Notes: generated by a model from the letters alone, not told the origin. Positions 16,587-26,600 are shown, numbered from the stretch's first letter. The stretch: DNA of 64,000 nucleotides from Pseudomonas fluorescens (GCF_902497875.1 NZ_CABVHY010000012.1:151686-215685); one strand, 5' to 3'. Program-made: numbers and translations.

Positions 16587-17863
16587 GCCGCTTGCCGTCG
16601 GCGCCACGCGCCAGGGGTACTCTGCGATGGGCAATGCGCTGCTTGTGCACCATGAGTTGTGCAGCGATTCTTGCGCTCGCCGTTGCTTGTGCGACCTGGC
16701 AGGCGCCTGCCGATTTCAGTACCTCCGGGTTGCGTGAACGTGCGCAGACGGCCACCAGGCACGAGGTGCGCGTCAGCGCCGCCGTGCTCAGTGCCGAAGA
16801 CAGGCGGCGCATGCTGGGTGTGGAGTTGGACAAGACACGCGTGCAGCCCGTGTGGGTCGAAGTCCAGAACCAGACTGCCGATCCGCTCTTGTTGCTGCGG
16901 CCGGGAACCGATCCCGACTATTTTTCGCCACTCGAAGTTGCCTGGTCCATGCACGGGATATTCGCCCCGGCAGCGAACGCGCGCATCAATGCACACTTAG
17001 ACCAACTGGGGTTCAAGAATCCCGTCCTGCCAGGCGAAACGAAAGCGGGCGTGCTGTTCATCAACCCGGAGCGCGTTACGCGGCTGCTGAATATCGATCT
17101 GCTGCAGAGAAAGACGCTGATCCCGTTCTCCCTCTTCTTGCGGGTGCCGGACGATGCTGGGGAAAAATGGTTTGCCGAAGGCTTGTTCCAGCATCACGGT
17201 TCCGAGATCAAGGACTATAATGATCTGGCCGCGTTGCGTTCCGCGTTGGAGCGCCTTCCCTGCTGCGCCGCTGACGCGAACGGTAGGGCGAACGGCGATC
17301 CGTTCAATGCGATTCTCGTCGGCGAGTTCGCCGATATCGCCACCGCATTTGTGCGTCGCGGCTACCGGCGTGCCGCGCACCCCGCGGATGCGGCCGAACG
17401 TGTGTTCGGCCGCATGCCCGATGCCGTGGTTCGCAAGCAATCGCAAGCCGGAGCGCCGGCGACTTGGGTGCGTGTGTGGAACACGCCAATGCGCTTCGAC
17501 GGTCACTCCGTCTATCTCGCGCAGGTCGCAAGACCGACCGGCGGACGCTTTGCACCGCGCGATTCGCAAAACCTCGTCTTGCATGAGGATGTCGATGAGG
17601 CGAGAAATCTCCTGATCCAGGACATGATGTATTCGGCCGGTCTGGACAAGCTCGGGTTCGTCACCGGCGTCGGTCCCGCGTCCCAGGCACAATCGCGAAC
17701 GACGTTCAGCGGCGCCCATTACTTCACCGACGGTCTGCGTGCGGTCATGTTCTTTGCGACGCGGCCGCTCAGCCTGTCGGAGGTGGAGATGCTCGATTGG
17801 GAACCGTATCTGGACCGGCGCGAATCGCCTGCACGGAAGGAGGTCGACGATGCCCGCAAGTGA
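16583..17863 (+). CDS. putative lipoprotein with LssY_C-like C-terminal domain (copy 2)
   Basis: A 426-residue paralogue of the preceding gene. The leader LALAVAC (Cys about residue 36) is a weaker lipobox. The same blocks recur in the same order: RVSAAVLSAED, VQPVWVEVQNQ, a proline-glycine-rich LRPGTDPDYF, then LPCC and NGDPFNAILVG, HEDVDEARNLL and GVGPASQ. The FGRAQDLALQK block of copy 1 is replaced by FGRMPDAVVRKQS. Its start overlaps copy 1 by four bases and its end overlaps the hydrolase gene by 14, so all three are co-translated. A tandem duplication followed by divergence is the simplest origin. Function unknown. Confidence 0.72.
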   Translation: MSRLPSAPRARGTLRWAMRCLCTMSCAAILALAVACATWQAPADFSTSGLRERAQTATRHEVRVSAAVLSAEDRRRMLGVELDKTRVQPVWVEVQNQTADPLLLLRPGTDPDYFSPLEVAWSMHGIFAPAANARINAHLDQLGFKNPVLPGETKAGVLFINPERVTRLLNIDLLQRKTLIPFSLFLRVPDDAGEKWFAEGLFQHHGSEIKDYNDLAALRSALERLPCCAADANGRANGDPFNAILVGEFADIATAFVRRGYRRAAHPADAAERVFGRMPDAVVRKQSQAGAPATWVRVWNTPMRFDGHSVYLAQVARPTGGRFAPRDSQNLVLHEDVDEARNLLIQDMMYSAGLDKLGFVTGVGPASQAQSRTTFSGAHYFTDGLRAVMFFATRPLSLSEVEMLDWEPYLDRRESPARKEVDDARK

Positions 17864-19001
17864 CCTGTTCGGCAGGCCGGATGACTCGGCCGGCCGTTTG
17901 TGCGGTGCCCACCCATTGTTGTGCAGCGCTGGCATGGCATGGCTGATGATCGCTGGCTGCCATGCGCTCACCGCCTGCACACCCGCGCCGCTGATTGCCT
18001 ACTCGACGGACACACCGCCACTTGTGCTGGTCCCTGCGTCGCAGGCCGGCGTGCAGGACCAGCGGGCGCGCTTTCGCGAGATTTTCTGCTCGATCCTCGA
18101 CAAGCGAGGAAGCGACCTGCCCGATAGCCGCCCTTGCGAGGAGGCACTGACGCGCGTCGGTAGCGAACCTGCTGGCACCGGCAAACCCGTCGATCTCGGT
18201 CAATCGAAACGCCGTCTGATCGGCGCTGTGGTGGCCGGCGTCGGCTACGAATGCTTCGAGCAATGGCTGCAAGCGCCCGGCAGCGTAGCGATTCATCTGC
18301 GCCAGTTCGGATATGACCTGGTGCAGATCAAGGTCGACGCCTTATCGAGTTCCGCAAACAACGCTCGGCAAATACGCGACGCGATCATGGCGATGCCAGC
18401 CGAAGCCGGACCGCCGCGCCTCGCCCTGATCGGCTATTCGAAGGGCGCGCCTGACATTCTCGAAGCGATGGTCGCTTACCCGGAAATCCGCGGCCGCGTG
18501 GCGGCAGTGATCAGCGCAGCCGGCTCGGTCGGCGGCTCGGCGCTGGCCAACGATGCCGAGCAGTACCAGGCGGACCTGTTGCGGCACTTTCCCGGTGCGA
18601 CCTGCGATTCGGGCGACGGTGGCGCGATCAACAGCCTGCGACCCGCAACGCGCAAGAGCTGGCTGGCGCAGAACCGGCTGCCGTCCGAACTGAACTACTA
18701 TTCGCTCGTTACCTTCCCGCAGCCGGACCACATCTCGGCCGTGCTGAAATCGAGTTACAACAAGCTGGCGCGCATCGATGCCCGCAACGACAGCCAAGTG
18801 ATCTTCTACGATCAGGTTGTGCCTGGCAGCACCCTGATGGGCTATATCAACGCCGATCATTGGGCACTGGCAGTGCCGATCGCCCGAACACATTCGACCA
18901 TCGCTTCACTATGGGTGACACAGAATGCCTATCCGCGCGAGGCGCTGGCGGAGGCAATGCTGCGCTTCGTCGAAGAGGATTTGGCGGCATCTTCGCGCTG
19001 A
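17850..19001 (+). CDS. putative lipoprotein alpha/beta hydrolase (lipase/esterase-like)
   Basis: A 383-residue protein. The ATG at 17850 has an excellent AAGGAGG site inside the end of the previous gene. Two possible lipobox cysteines occur, C37 in MIAGC and C43 in ALTAC, so the protein is probably lipid-anchored. Residues about 120-200 hold a hydrolase fold with nucleophile S197 in GYSKGAPD, and a late histidine in NADHWALAVP fits the triad. SAAGSVGGSALAND near 225 is unusual for classical lipases. It is the third gene of the operon with the two LssY_C-like proteins. An envelope lipid or polyester substrate is a guess. Confidence 0.72.
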   Translation: MPASDLFGRPDDSAGRLCGAHPLLCSAGMAWLMIAGCHALTACTPAPLIAYSTDTPPLVLVPASQAGVQDQRARFREIFCSILDKRGSDLPDSRPCEEALTRVGSEPAGTGKPVDLGQSKRRLIGAVVAGVGYECFEQWLQAPGSVAIHLRQFGYDLVQIKVDALSSSANNARQIRDAIMAMPAEAGPPRLALIGYSKGAPDILEAMVAYPEIRGRVAAVISAAGSVGGSALANDAEQYQADLLRHFPGATCDSGDGGAINSLRPATRKSWLAQNRLPSELNYYSLVTFPQPDHISAVLKSSYNKLARIDARNDSQVIFYDQVVPGSTLMGYINADHWALAVPIARTHSTIASLWVTQNAYPREALAEAMLRFVEEDLAASSR

Positions 19002-19064
19002 CCCGCTCCTGCACGTATCGGCAGCTGGAAGCGTCAGGTTCGTAGTCTTTACTTTTTTTGGCAA

Positions 19065-19098
19065 ATAAAAAGCCCCAAGAGCAGAACTCTCGGGGCTT
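19065..19098 (-). terminator. terminator after ssb
   Basis: On the minus strand AAAGCCCCGAGAG and CTCTTGGGGCTTT pair around a five-base loop and are followed by TTATTT. It ends ssb and may also stop the convergent hydrolase operon. Confidence 0.85.
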
Positions 19099-19135
19099 TC
19101 AGTAAATACTTTACAGATTGAGTCTGAGTCGCATC

Positions 19136-19663
19136 CTAGAACGGAATATCGTCATCAAAGCTGTCGAAGTCTGGTGCCGGCTGCGGTGCGGCCTGCTGTT
19201 GTGGCGCTGGACGCGACTCACGCTGAGGCTGCTGGGTTGGTTGCGACTGCTGCGGCCGGGACTGCTGAGGACGCGGCGCCGAGTTGGACATGCCGCCCTG
19301 GCCTTGCTGGTCGCCCTGTGGACGGCCGCCGAGCAGTTGCATGGTGCCTTGCATGTCGACCACGATTTCTGTGGTGTAACGCTTGATGCCGTCTTTTTCC
19401 CACTCGCGGGTTTGCAGTTTGCCTTCAATGTAGACCTGCGAACCTTTACGCAGGTACTCGCCGGCGATTTCCGCAACCTTGCCGAACATCGACACGCGGT
19501 GCCATTCGGTCTTCTCGACCTTCTGACCGGTTTGCTTGTCGGTCCACTGTTCGCTGGTCGCCAGACTCAGGTTGGTCACGGCGTTACCGTTAGGCAAGTA
19601 GCGAACTTCGGGATCCTGGCCGCAAGTGCCGACCAATATGACTTTGTTAACCCCACGGGCCAT
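19136..19663 (-). CDS. ssb: single-stranded DNA-binding protein
   Basis: 175 residues. Residues 1-110 form the OB fold ([40 protein letters not shown]), followed by a Gln/Pro-rich linker and the acidic tail DDDIPF that recruits recombination and replication partners. It binds ssDNA as a tetramer. It is nine bases downstream of the MFS gene and likely co-transcribed with it. The convergent neighbour is the variable-region hydrolase. Confidence 0.96.
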   Translation of the reverse strand: MARGVNKVILVGTCGQDPEVRYLPNGNAVTNLSLATSEQWTDKQTGQKVEKTEWHRVSMFGKVAEIAGEYLRKGSQVYIEGKLQTREWEKDGIKRYTTEIVVDMQGTMQLLGGRPQGDQQGQGGMSNSAPRPQQSRPQQSQPTQQPQRESRPAPQQQAAPQPAPDFDSFDDDIPF

Positions 19664-19672
19664 AACGTTCTC

Positions 19673-21070
19673 CTAGGCTTCGCACGTCGCCGGCGCCGGG
19701 TTGTTGACCAGGCGCTCGAGGGTCGTACGATCCAATAGTTCGGTGTCCAATTTGATATAAATGGCGGCCTCCTCGGCCACCACCACTGCATCTGTTACCC
19801 CAACAACGGCCTTTAAACGCTCGGTCAAACCTGATTCGCGGATGGCTTCAGGTGATAACGGCAAGCGCAGACTCGTAACGTAGGGTGGTTCGCGCATGGT
19901 AACAGCAAAGGCCAGCCAAAGTGCAGCCAGCCCGGCACATCCCAGGAACACAACTGACAAACCGCCATGCTGGAACAGCCAACCGCCCATGATCCCGCCC
20001 AGTGCCGAACCGAGGAACTGGCTGGTGGAATAAACCCCCATGGCCGTGCCCTTGCCACCCGCCGGTGAAACCTTGCTGATCAGCGATGGCAAGGAGGCTT
20101 CCAGCAGATTGAACGCGGTGAAGAACACCACCGTACCAATCACCAGCGCCCGCAAGCTATCGCCGAACTGCCAGAAGAATAGCTCAGTGAGCATCAGCGT
20201 ACCGACTGCACCGAGTAAAACTCGTTTCATTTTGCGTTTCTTCTCGCCGTAGATGATGAACGGGATCATCGCGAAGAAGGAAATCAACAACGCCGTCAGG
20301 TAAACCCACCAATGCTCTTCTTTAGGTAATCCGGCTTTTTCGACCAGGGCCAGTGGCAAGGCGACGAAGCTCGACATCAACATCGCGTGCAACACAAAAA
20401 TGCCCAGGTCCAGGCGCAGCAGGTCGGGGTGCTTGAGCGTCGGCATCAGGGCCTGACGCGCAACGCCGGACTCTCGATGCTGCAACGGCCCGGTAGCGCG
20501 CGGGACCATGAACATGACGATCACAATCCCCACCAGCGCCATGGCGCCTGTGGCGAGAAACAACCCGGACAGACCGAAGGCACGGGTCAGCAACGGTCCT
20601 ACAACCATTGCGACAGCGAACGACAGACCGATCGTCATGCCGATCATGGCCATGGCTTTCGTCCGATGCTGTTCCCGGGTCAGGTCTGACAGCAAGGCCA
20701 TGACCGCCGCGGAAATCGCCCCGGCGCCTTGCAGGATCCGTCCGGCGATCACGCCCCAGATCGAATCGGCGTTGGCCGCCAGCACACTGCCGAGGGCAAA
20801 GACAATCAGCCCCAGGTAGATGACCGGGCGCCGGCCTATGCGGTCGGAAACGATTCCGAACGGTATCTGGAACATCGCCTGGGTCAGGCCGTAAGCGCCA
20901 ATCGCCAGCCCGATCAGGGCCGGGGTCGCTCCCGCGAGATCCATGCCATAGGTCGCCAGGACCGGCAACACCATAAACATGCCAAGCATACGGAAGGCGA
21001 ACACCAGGGCCAGACCGCTTGCCGCGCGGGTCTCGCTGCCACTCATGCGTTCGCTGTGGGGATCGTGCAT
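19673..21070 (-). CDS. MFS transporter with C-terminal YAM-like domain, YajR family
   Basis: A 465-residue transporter with 12 membrane segments (about residues 15-395), the motif-A loop GIVSDRIGRRPVI near residue 73, and a soluble ferredoxin-like C-terminal domain (about 400-465) that fits the YAM domain of YajR-type proton-driven exporters. It lies just upstream of ssb and is divergent from uvrA. The same ssb - MFS - uvrA arrangement is known in other pseudomonads. Substrate unknown. Confidence 0.88.
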   Translation of the reverse strand: MHDPHSERMSGSETRAASGLALVFAFRMLGMFMVLPVLATYGMDLAGATPALIGLAIGAYGLTQAMFQIPFGIVSDRIGRRPVIYLGLIVFALGSVLAANADSIWGVIAGRILQGAGAISAAVMALLSDLTREQHRTKAMAMIGMTIGLSFAVAMVVGPLLTRAFGLSGLFLATGAMALVGIVIVMFMVPRATGPLQHRESGVARQALMPTLKHPDLLRLDLGIFVLHAMLMSSFVALPLALVEKAGLPKEEHWWVYLTALLISFFAMIPFIIYGEKKRKMKRVLLGAVGTLMLTELFFWQFGDSLRALVIGTVVFFTAFNLLEASLPSLISKVSPAGGKGTAMGVYSTSQFLGSALGGIMGGWLFQHGGLSVVFLGCAGLAALWLAFAVTMREPPYVTSLRLPLSPEAIRESGLTERLKAVVGVTDAVVVAEEAAIYIKLDTELLDRTTLERLVNNPAPATCEA

Positions 21071-21247
21071 GGATAAACCTCATGTGAACCGGCGGCGATT
21101 CTACCAGTCCCATCGATTGACGGGGTACATCGCGACGCTTTGACGCGCAGCTTTGATATATGGCTACGTCACGCTCATTTGATAGTGTGCATCCATCCAG
21201 TATTTGGCCTTATACTCCTACGTTTACGCCCGCCGAGCGAGGCCACT

Positions 21248-24082
21248 TTGGACAAGATCCTGATTCGTGGGGCCCGAACCCACAACCTGAAGAATATCGA
21301 CCTGACCCTGCCACGGGACAAACTGATCGTCATCACCGGCTTGTCCGGATCCGGCAAGTCGTCCCTGGCTTTTGACACGCTGTACGCCGAAGGCCAGCGA
21401 CGCTACGTCGAATCGCTGTCGGCCTACGCCCGGCAATTCCTGTCGATGATGGAAAAACCTGACGTCGATACCATCGAAGGTCTGTCACCGGCGATCTCCA
21501 TCGAACAGAAGTCGACTTCGCACAACCCGCGCTCGACCGTCGGCACCATCACCGAAATCTACGACTACCTGCGTCTGCTGTACGCTCGCGTCGGCATGCC
21601 ACGCTGCCCGGACCACGATATCCCATTGGAGGCGCAGACCGTCAGCCAGATGGTCGATCTGGTGATGGCGCAGCCCGAAGGCAGCAAGCTGATGCTGCTG
21701 GCCCCGGTGATTCGCGAGCGCAAAGGCGAGCACCTTTCGGTGTTCGAAGAACTGCGCGCCCAGGGCTTCGTGCGAGCCCGGGTGAATGGCAAGCTCTGCG
21801 AACTGGATGAGTTGCCGAAGCTGGATAAACAGAAGAAGCATTCGATTGATGTGGTGGTCGACCGCTTCAAGGTTCGCCCCGACTTGCAGCAGCGTCTGGC
21901 CGAGTCCTTCGAAACCGCCTTGAAACTCGCCGACGGCATAGCCCTGGTGGCGCCGATGGACGACGAGCCCGGCGAAGAAATCATTTTTTCCGCGCGCTTT
22001 GCCTGCCCGATCTGCGGCCACGCCATCAGCGAGCTGGAACCCAAGCTGTTCTCCTTCAACAACCCGGCCGGTGCCTGCCCGACTTGCGACGGTCTGGGGG
22101 TGAAGCAGTTCTTTGATATCAAGCGCCTGGTCAATGGCGAACTGACCCTGGCCGAGGGCGCGATTCGCGGCTGGGACCGGCGCAACGTTTATTACTTCCA
22201 GATGCTCGGGTCGCTGGCCTCCCATTACAAGTTCAGCCTGGAGGAGCCATTCAATGAGCTGCCGGCCGATCAGCAGAAATTCATTCTGCATGGCAGCGGC
22301 TCCCAAAATGTCGACTTCAAATACCTGAACGACCGTGGCGATATCGTCAAACGCTCGCACCCGTTCGAGGGCATCGTGCCAAACCTGGAGCGGCGCTACC
22401 GGGAAACCGAGTCGGCCTCCGTGCGCGAAGAACTGGCCAAGTTCCTCGCTACCCAATCGTGCCCGGATTGTCGTGGCACCCGGCTACGGCGCGAGGCACG
22501 GCATGTGTGGGTCGGCGAGAAGACCCTGCCGGCGGTCACCAGCTTGCCGATTGGCGATGCGTGTGAGTACTTCGGCGGCCTGAAACTGACCGGTCGACGT
22601 GGCGAAATCGCCGACAAGATTCTCAAGGAAATCCGCGAGCGCTTGCAGTTCCTGGTCAATGTCGGGTTGGACTACCTGTCCCTGGATCGCAGTGCCGACA
22701 CTTTGTCCGGCGGCGAAGCCCAGCGTATCCGTCTGGCCAGCCAGATCGGCGCCGGTCTGGTCGGGGTGCTGTATATCCTCGACGAACCGTCGATCGGCTT
22801 GCATCAGCGCGATAACGACCGACTGCTCGGCACCCTGAAACATCTGCGCGATATCGGCAACACGGTGATTGTGGTCGAGCATGACGAAGATGCGATTCGT
22901 CTGGCCGACTATGTGGTGGATATCGGCCCGGGGGCTGGCATACACGGCGGGCACATCGTCGCCGAAGGTACACCGGCCGAAGTCATGGCCCACCCCGATT
23001 CACTGACCGGCAAGTACCTGTCCGGCCGGGTGAAGATCGCCGTGCCGGCCAAACGTACGCCACGCAACAAGAAGCTCTCGTTGTCGCTCAAGGGCGCCCG
23101 CGGCAACAATCTGCGCGATGTCGACCTGGATATTCCGATCGGCCTGCTGACCTGCGTTACCGGTGTGTCCGGCTCGGGCAAATCGACGCTGATCAACAAC
23201 ACGCTGTTCCCGCTCAGCGCCACGGCGCTGAACGGTGCGACTACCCTCGAGGCTTCGGCCCACGACAGCATCGACGGCCTGCAGCATCTGGACAAGGTGG
23301 TGGATATCGACCAAAGCCCGATCGGTCGTACCCCGCGCTCCAACCCGGCGACCTATACCGGGCTGTTCACACCGATTCGCGAGCTGTTCGCCGGTGTGCC
23401 GGAATCACGCTCCCGCGGTTACGGCCCGGGGCGCTTCTCGTTTAACGTCAAGGGTGGGCGCTGCGAGGCCTGTCAGGGCGATGGCCTTATCAAGGTGGAA
23501 ATGCACTTCCTGCCGGACATCTATGTGCCGTGCGACGTCTGCAAGAGCAAGCGCTACAACCGCGAAACGCTGGAGATCAAGTACAAGGGCAAGAACATCC
23601 ACGAAACCCTCGAGATGACCATCGAGGAAGCGCGAGTGTTCTTCGATGCGGTGCCGGCTCTGGCGCGCAAGCTTCAGACGTTGATGGACGTCGGTCTGTC
23701 CTATATCAAGCTGGGACAATCGGCGACTACCTTGTCCGGTGGCGAGGCGCAGCGGGTCAAGCTGTCTCGCGAACTGTCCAAGCGCGATACCGGCAAGACC
23801 CTGTATATCCTCGATGAGCCGACCACTGGCCTGCACTTCGCCGATATCCAGCAACTGCTCGACGTCCTGCATCGCCTGCGCGACCACGGCAACACTGTGG
23901 TGGTGATCGAGCACAACCTGGACGTGATCAAGACCGCCGACTGGCTGGTGGACCTGGGACCTGAAGGGGGCTCCAAGGGCGGACAGATCATTGCTGTCGG
24001 CACCCCGGAAGAAGTGGCGGAAATGGAGCAGTCGTATACCGGCTACTACCTGAAGCCGCTGCTGGAACGCGACAGGGCCTGA
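21248..24082 (+). CDS. uvrA: excinuclease ABC subunit A
   Basis: 944 residues; ATPase that finds DNA damage with UvrB in nucleotide excision repair. The TTG at 21248 was chosen: it gives the family N-terminus [14 protein letters not shown] and has GCGAGG before it, while the open frame upstream to 21140 is not conserved. Two ABC modules are visible, with Walker [10 protein letters not shown] (31-39) and GVSGSGKST, and two LSGGEAQR signatures. Zinc fingers CPICGH...CPTCDG and CEACQG...CDVCKS are present. No LexA box of the CTGT-N8-ACAG type was seen upstream. Confidence 0.96.
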   Translation: MDKILIRGARTHNLKNIDLTLPRDKLIVITGLSGSGKSSLAFDTLYAEGQRRYVESLSAYARQFLSMMEKPDVDTIEGLSPAISIEQKSTSHNPRSTVGTITEIYDYLRLLYARVGMPRCPDHDIPLEAQTVSQMVDLVMAQPEGSKLMLLAPVIRERKGEHLSVFEELRAQGFVRARVNGKLCELDELPKLDKQKKHSIDVVVDRFKVRPDLQQRLAESFETALKLADGIALVAPMDDEPGEEIIFSARFACPICGHAISELEPKLFSFNNPAGACPTCDGLGVKQFFDIKRLVNGELTLAEGAIRGWDRRNVYYFQMLGSLASHYKFSLEEPFNELPADQQKFILHGSGSQNVDFKYLNDRGDIVKRSHPFEGIVPNLERRYRETESASVREELAKFLATQSCPDCRGTRLRREARHVWVGEKTLPAVTSLPIGDACEYFGGLKLTGRRGEIADKILKEIRERLQFLVNVGLDYLSLDRSADTLSGGEAQRIRLASQIGAGLVGVLYILDEPSIGLHQRDNDRLLGTLKHLRDIGNTVIVVEHDEDAIRLADYVVDIGPGAGIHGGHIVAEGTPAEVMAHPDSLTGKYLSGRVKIAVPAKRTPRNKKLSLSLKGARGNNLRDVDLDIPIGLLTCVTGVSGSGKSTLINNTLFPLSATALNGATTLEASAHDSIDGLQHLDKVVDIDQSPIGRTPRSNPATYTGLFTPIRELFAGVPESRSRGYGPGRFSFNVKGGRCEACQGDGLIKVEMHFLPDIYVPCDVCKSKRYNRETLEIKYKGKNIHETLEMTIEEARVFFDAVPALARKLQTLMDVGLSYIKLGQSATTLSGGEAQRVKLSRELSKRDTGKTLYILDEPTTGLHFADIQQLLDVLHRLRDHGNTVVVIEHNLDVIKTADWLVDLGPEGGSKGGQIIAVGTPEEVAEMEQSYTGYYLKPLLERDRA

Positions 24083-24090
24083 GCCCAATG

Positions 24091-24129
24091 AAAAAGCCCC
24101 TGTCACTTCGTCAGTGACAGGGGCTTTTT
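24091..24129 (+). terminator. terminator after uvrA
   Basis: Arms AAAAAGCCCCTGTCAC and GTGACAGGGGCTTTTTT around a short loop, nine bases after the uvrA stop and ending in a T-run. Confidence 0.92.
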
Positions 24130-24142
24130 TGTGTCTCAGGAA

Positions 24143-24286
24143 CCGTAGCAGCTGGCGCAGCCTGCGTTCGGCGGCGAAGCCGTCGTAAATCCGGACTCCC
24201 TATTCTTCCTGCAGAGTCTCGCAACCCTATATCACGACCGCTGCGCGGCCGAACGCAGCCTTCGGCAGCTGCTACGGACCGGGGGT
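24143..24286. repeat. REPIN: two REP units in inverted orientation
   Basis: CCGTAGCAGCTGGCGCAGCC at the left and AGCCTTCGGCAGCTGCTACGG at the right are near-perfect inverted copies, each followed inward by the CGTTCGGC core. The element fills the space between the uvrA terminator and ftnA. REPINs are mobilised by RAYT transposases; none is in the window. Confidence 0.8.
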
Positions 24287-24296
24287 CGACTCAACT

Positions 24297-24761
24297 TCAG
24301 AACTGCGACTGCAGGTAGTTCTCCAGGCCCACCAGCTTGATCAGACCCAGCTGTTTTTCCAGCCAGTAGGCGTGATCTTCTTCGGTGTCGGCCAACTGGA
24401 GACGCAGGATCTCGCGGCTGACATAGTCCTTGTGCAGCTCGCAGAGCTCGATACCCTTGCACAGCGCGGCACGCACCTTGTATTCCAGGCGCAGGTCGCA
24501 GGCAAGCATCTCAGGCACCGTGGCGCCGACGTCCAGATCGTCCGCACGCATGCGCGGTGTGCCTTCGAGCATCAGGATCCGGCGCATCAGGGCGTCAGCG
24601 TGTTGGGTCTCTTCTTCCATCTCGTGGTTGATGCGCTCGTAGAGCTCGGTAAAGCCCCAGTCCTCATACATCCGCGAATGGATGAAATATTGATCGCGCG
24701 CCGCCAGTTCGCCCGTTAGCAACGTGTTGAGATAATCGATTACATCCGGGTGGCCTTGCAT
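24297..24761 (-). CDS. ftnA: bacterial ferritin (bacterioferritin-like, no haem methionine)
   Basis: 154-residue iron-storage protein with the diiron ligands E18, E51, H54, E93, E126 and H129, and Y25. Position 52, methionine in haem-binding bacterioferritins, is threonine here, so this chain should not bind haem; that matches the P. aeruginosa protein first called BfrA and renamed FtnA. It is one residue shorter in the loop after residue 70 than E. coli Bfr. GGGAGA precedes the ATG. Its neighbour is katA, in the same direction; coupling iron storage with peroxide removal is a known arrangement. Confidence 0.9.
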   Translation of the reverse strand: MQGHPDVIDYLNTLLTGELAARDQYFIHSRMYEDWGFTELYERINHEMEEETQHADALMRRILMLEGTPRMRADDLDVGATVPEMLACDLRLEYKVRAALCKGIELCELHKDYVSREILRLQLADTEEDHAYWLEKQLGLIKLVGLENYLQSQF

Positions 24762-24873
24762 CGCCTGAATCTCCCTGCTTGAAAGTCTATAGTTTGAACC
24801 AAGCTGACTTGCAGGTCACTCGCCTATCGCAATAAAAGCGAAGATATTCTGAGAAAAGCAGGTTAAATAACGC

Positions 24874-24900
24874 AAAAACCGCCCAAATGAGGGCGGTTCT
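24874..24900 (-). terminator. terminator after katA
   Basis: GAACCGCCC and GGGCGGTTTTT form the hairpin on the minus strand with a T-run at the end, 16 bases after the katA stop. Confidence 0.85.
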
Positions 24901-24915
24901 GCTTCTCGTTTAGAC

Positions 24916-26364
24916 TTAGTTAAGCGCTACGCCCAAGGCCGTTGCGATCCGCTCTCCATAAGCGACATCTGCCTTGAAGAAATGCTGCAACTGACGCTGA
25001 ACCACATCGGTAGAAACCCCGGCCATGGCACCTGCAATGTTGTTGATCAGCAGGGTTTTCTGTTCGTCGTTCATCAAACGGAACAAGGCACCGGCGTGGC
25101 TGTAGTAGTCGGTGTCTTCGCGGTGATCATAACGATCTGCCGCACCGCTCAAAGCCAGCGCAGGTTCGGCGTATTGCGGAGCCTGTTTCGGCGCATCGGC
25201 GTAGCTGTTGGGCTCGTAGTTCGGAGCACCGCCACCGTTGCTGCCAAAGGCCATGGAGCCATCGCGCTGGTAAGTATTGACGGTGTTGCGTGGGGCATTC
25301 ACCGGCAGCTGCTGGTGATTGGTGCCGACACGGTAACGATGGGCATCGGCATAGGCGAAGACCCTACCTTGCAGCATGCGGTCCGGCGACAGACCGACAC
25401 CTGGCACCATATTGCTTGGCCCGAACGCCGCCTGTTCGACTTCCGCGAAATAGTTCTGCGGGTTGCGGTTCAGCTCCAGCTCACCCACTTCGATCAGCGG
25501 GAACTCCTTCTGCGACCAGGTTTTGGTTACGTCGAACGGGTTCTCGTAGTGCGCCGCGGCCTGGGCCTCGGTCATGATCTGAATGCACACGCGCCATTTC
25601 GGGAACTCCCCGCGCTCGATGGCACCGAACAGGTCGCGCTGGGCGTAGTCCGGGTCAGTACCGGCCAGTCGCGCCGCTTCTGCCGGAGCCAGGTTCTTGA
25701 TGCCTTGCCTGGTTTTGTAGTGCCATTTTACCCAGTGCCGTTCGCCATTGGCGCTGATCAGGCTATAGGTGTGGCTACCGAAGCCGTGCATGTGCCGGTA
25801 GCCATCAGGGATCCCGCGATCCGAAAACAGGATGGTGACCTGGTGCAACGCCTCAGGCGAATGCGACCAGAAGTCCCACATCATCTGCGCGCTCTTCAGA
25901 TTGCTCTGCGGCAAGCGCTTCTGGGTGTGGATAAAGTCGGGGAATTTCAGTGGGTCACGGATAAAGAACACCGGGGTGTTGTTGCCAACAATGTCCCAGT
26001 TGCCTTCTTCGGTATAGAACTTCAGCGCGAAGCCGCGTGGGTCGCGCTCGGTATCCGCCGAGCCGCGCTCGCCGCCTACGGTAGAGAAACGCAGGAAGGT
26101 CGGGGTCTGCTTGCCAACGGATTCAAACAGCTTGGCGCTGGTGTACTGGGTGATATCACGGGTCACCGTGAACGTACCGTAAGCACCCGAACCCTTGGCA
26201 TGGACTCGCCGCTCCGGGATGTTTTCGCGGTTGAAGTGTGCAAGTTTCTCGAGCAGATGGAAATCGTCGAGCAGCAGCGGACCACGGGGGCCGGCTGAGC
26301 GGGAATTCTGGTTGTCGGCGACTGGAGCGCCACTGGCTGTCGTTAGCGTTTTATTCTGGCTCAT
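24916..26364 (-). CDS. katA: catalase KatA (monofunctional haem catalase)
   Basis: 482 residues, small-subunit haem catalase; converts H2O2 to water and oxygen. The distal histidine is H55 in [13 protein letters not shown], the asparagine is N128 in VGNNTPVFF, and the proximal tyrosine lies in [14 protein letters not shown]. The ATG at 26364 was chosen because [15 protein letters not shown] is the family start and AGAGGAAG precedes it; the open frame extends 42 codons upstream. The cytoplasmic enzyme lacks a signal peptide. It sits between ftnA and rplQ. An OxyR site was looked for upstream but none is convincing. Confidence 0.95.
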   Translation of the reverse strand: MSQNKTLTTASGAPVADNQNSRSAGPRGPLLLDDFHLLEKLAHFNRENIPERRVHAKGSGAYGTFTVTRDITQYTSAKLFESVGKQTPTFLRFSTVGGERGSADTERDPRGFALKFYTEEGNWDIVGNNTPVFFIRDPLKFPDFIHTQKRLPQSNLKSAQMMWDFWSHSPEALHQVTILFSDRGIPDGYRHMHGFGSHTYSLISANGERHWVKWHYKTRQGIKNLAPAEAARLAGTDPDYAQRDLFGAIERGEFPKWRVCIQIMTEAQAAAHYENPFDVTKTWSQKEFPLIEVGELELNRNPQNYFAEVEQAAFGPSNMVPGVGLSPDRMLQGRVFAYADAHRYRVGTNHQQLPVNAPRNTVNTYQRDGSMAFGSNGGGAPNYEPNSYADAPKQAPQYAEPALALSGAADRYDHREDTDYYSHAGALFRLMNDEQKTLLINNIAGAMAGVSTDVVQRQLQHFFKADVAYGERIATALGVALN

Positions 26365-26559
26365 GCTCAAACTTCCTCTGTCAGTCTTTAACTGCCGGCT
26401 AATCGGCTGGGAGGGAGTATTGACCATCAACATGTCACCATCAAATTCATTAATTTGTGGGCTTCGATAGAAAATAACTAATGACACCAATGAGCAGATG
26501 GCAGCACTGCAGCAGCGCAGGGGCTGAGATAAAGGAAGGTTTGCTTATCGAGCGGACAC

Positions 26560-26588
26560 AAAAAACCGGGCACTAGGCCCGGTTTTTT
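26560..26588 (-). terminator. terminator after rplQ (end of the alpha operon)
   Basis: AAAAAACCGGGC and GCCCGGTTTTTT around a five-base loop, symmetrical so it could work both ways; on the minus strand it lies 12 bases after the rplQ stop. Confidence 0.92.
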
Positions 26589-26600
26589 GTATTTGACGTC

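Noticed and set aside
21071..21247. LexA (SOS) box upstream of uvrA
   Set aside because: No CTGT-N8-ACAG palindrome could be found in the uvrA-MFS spacer.
24982..26298. 438-codon open frame opposite katA
   Set aside because: Shadow of katA, which has all catalytic residues.
26365..26559. OxyR site upstream of katA
   Set aside because: GATAA and TTATC halves occur but not with the spacing of an OxyR tetramer site.
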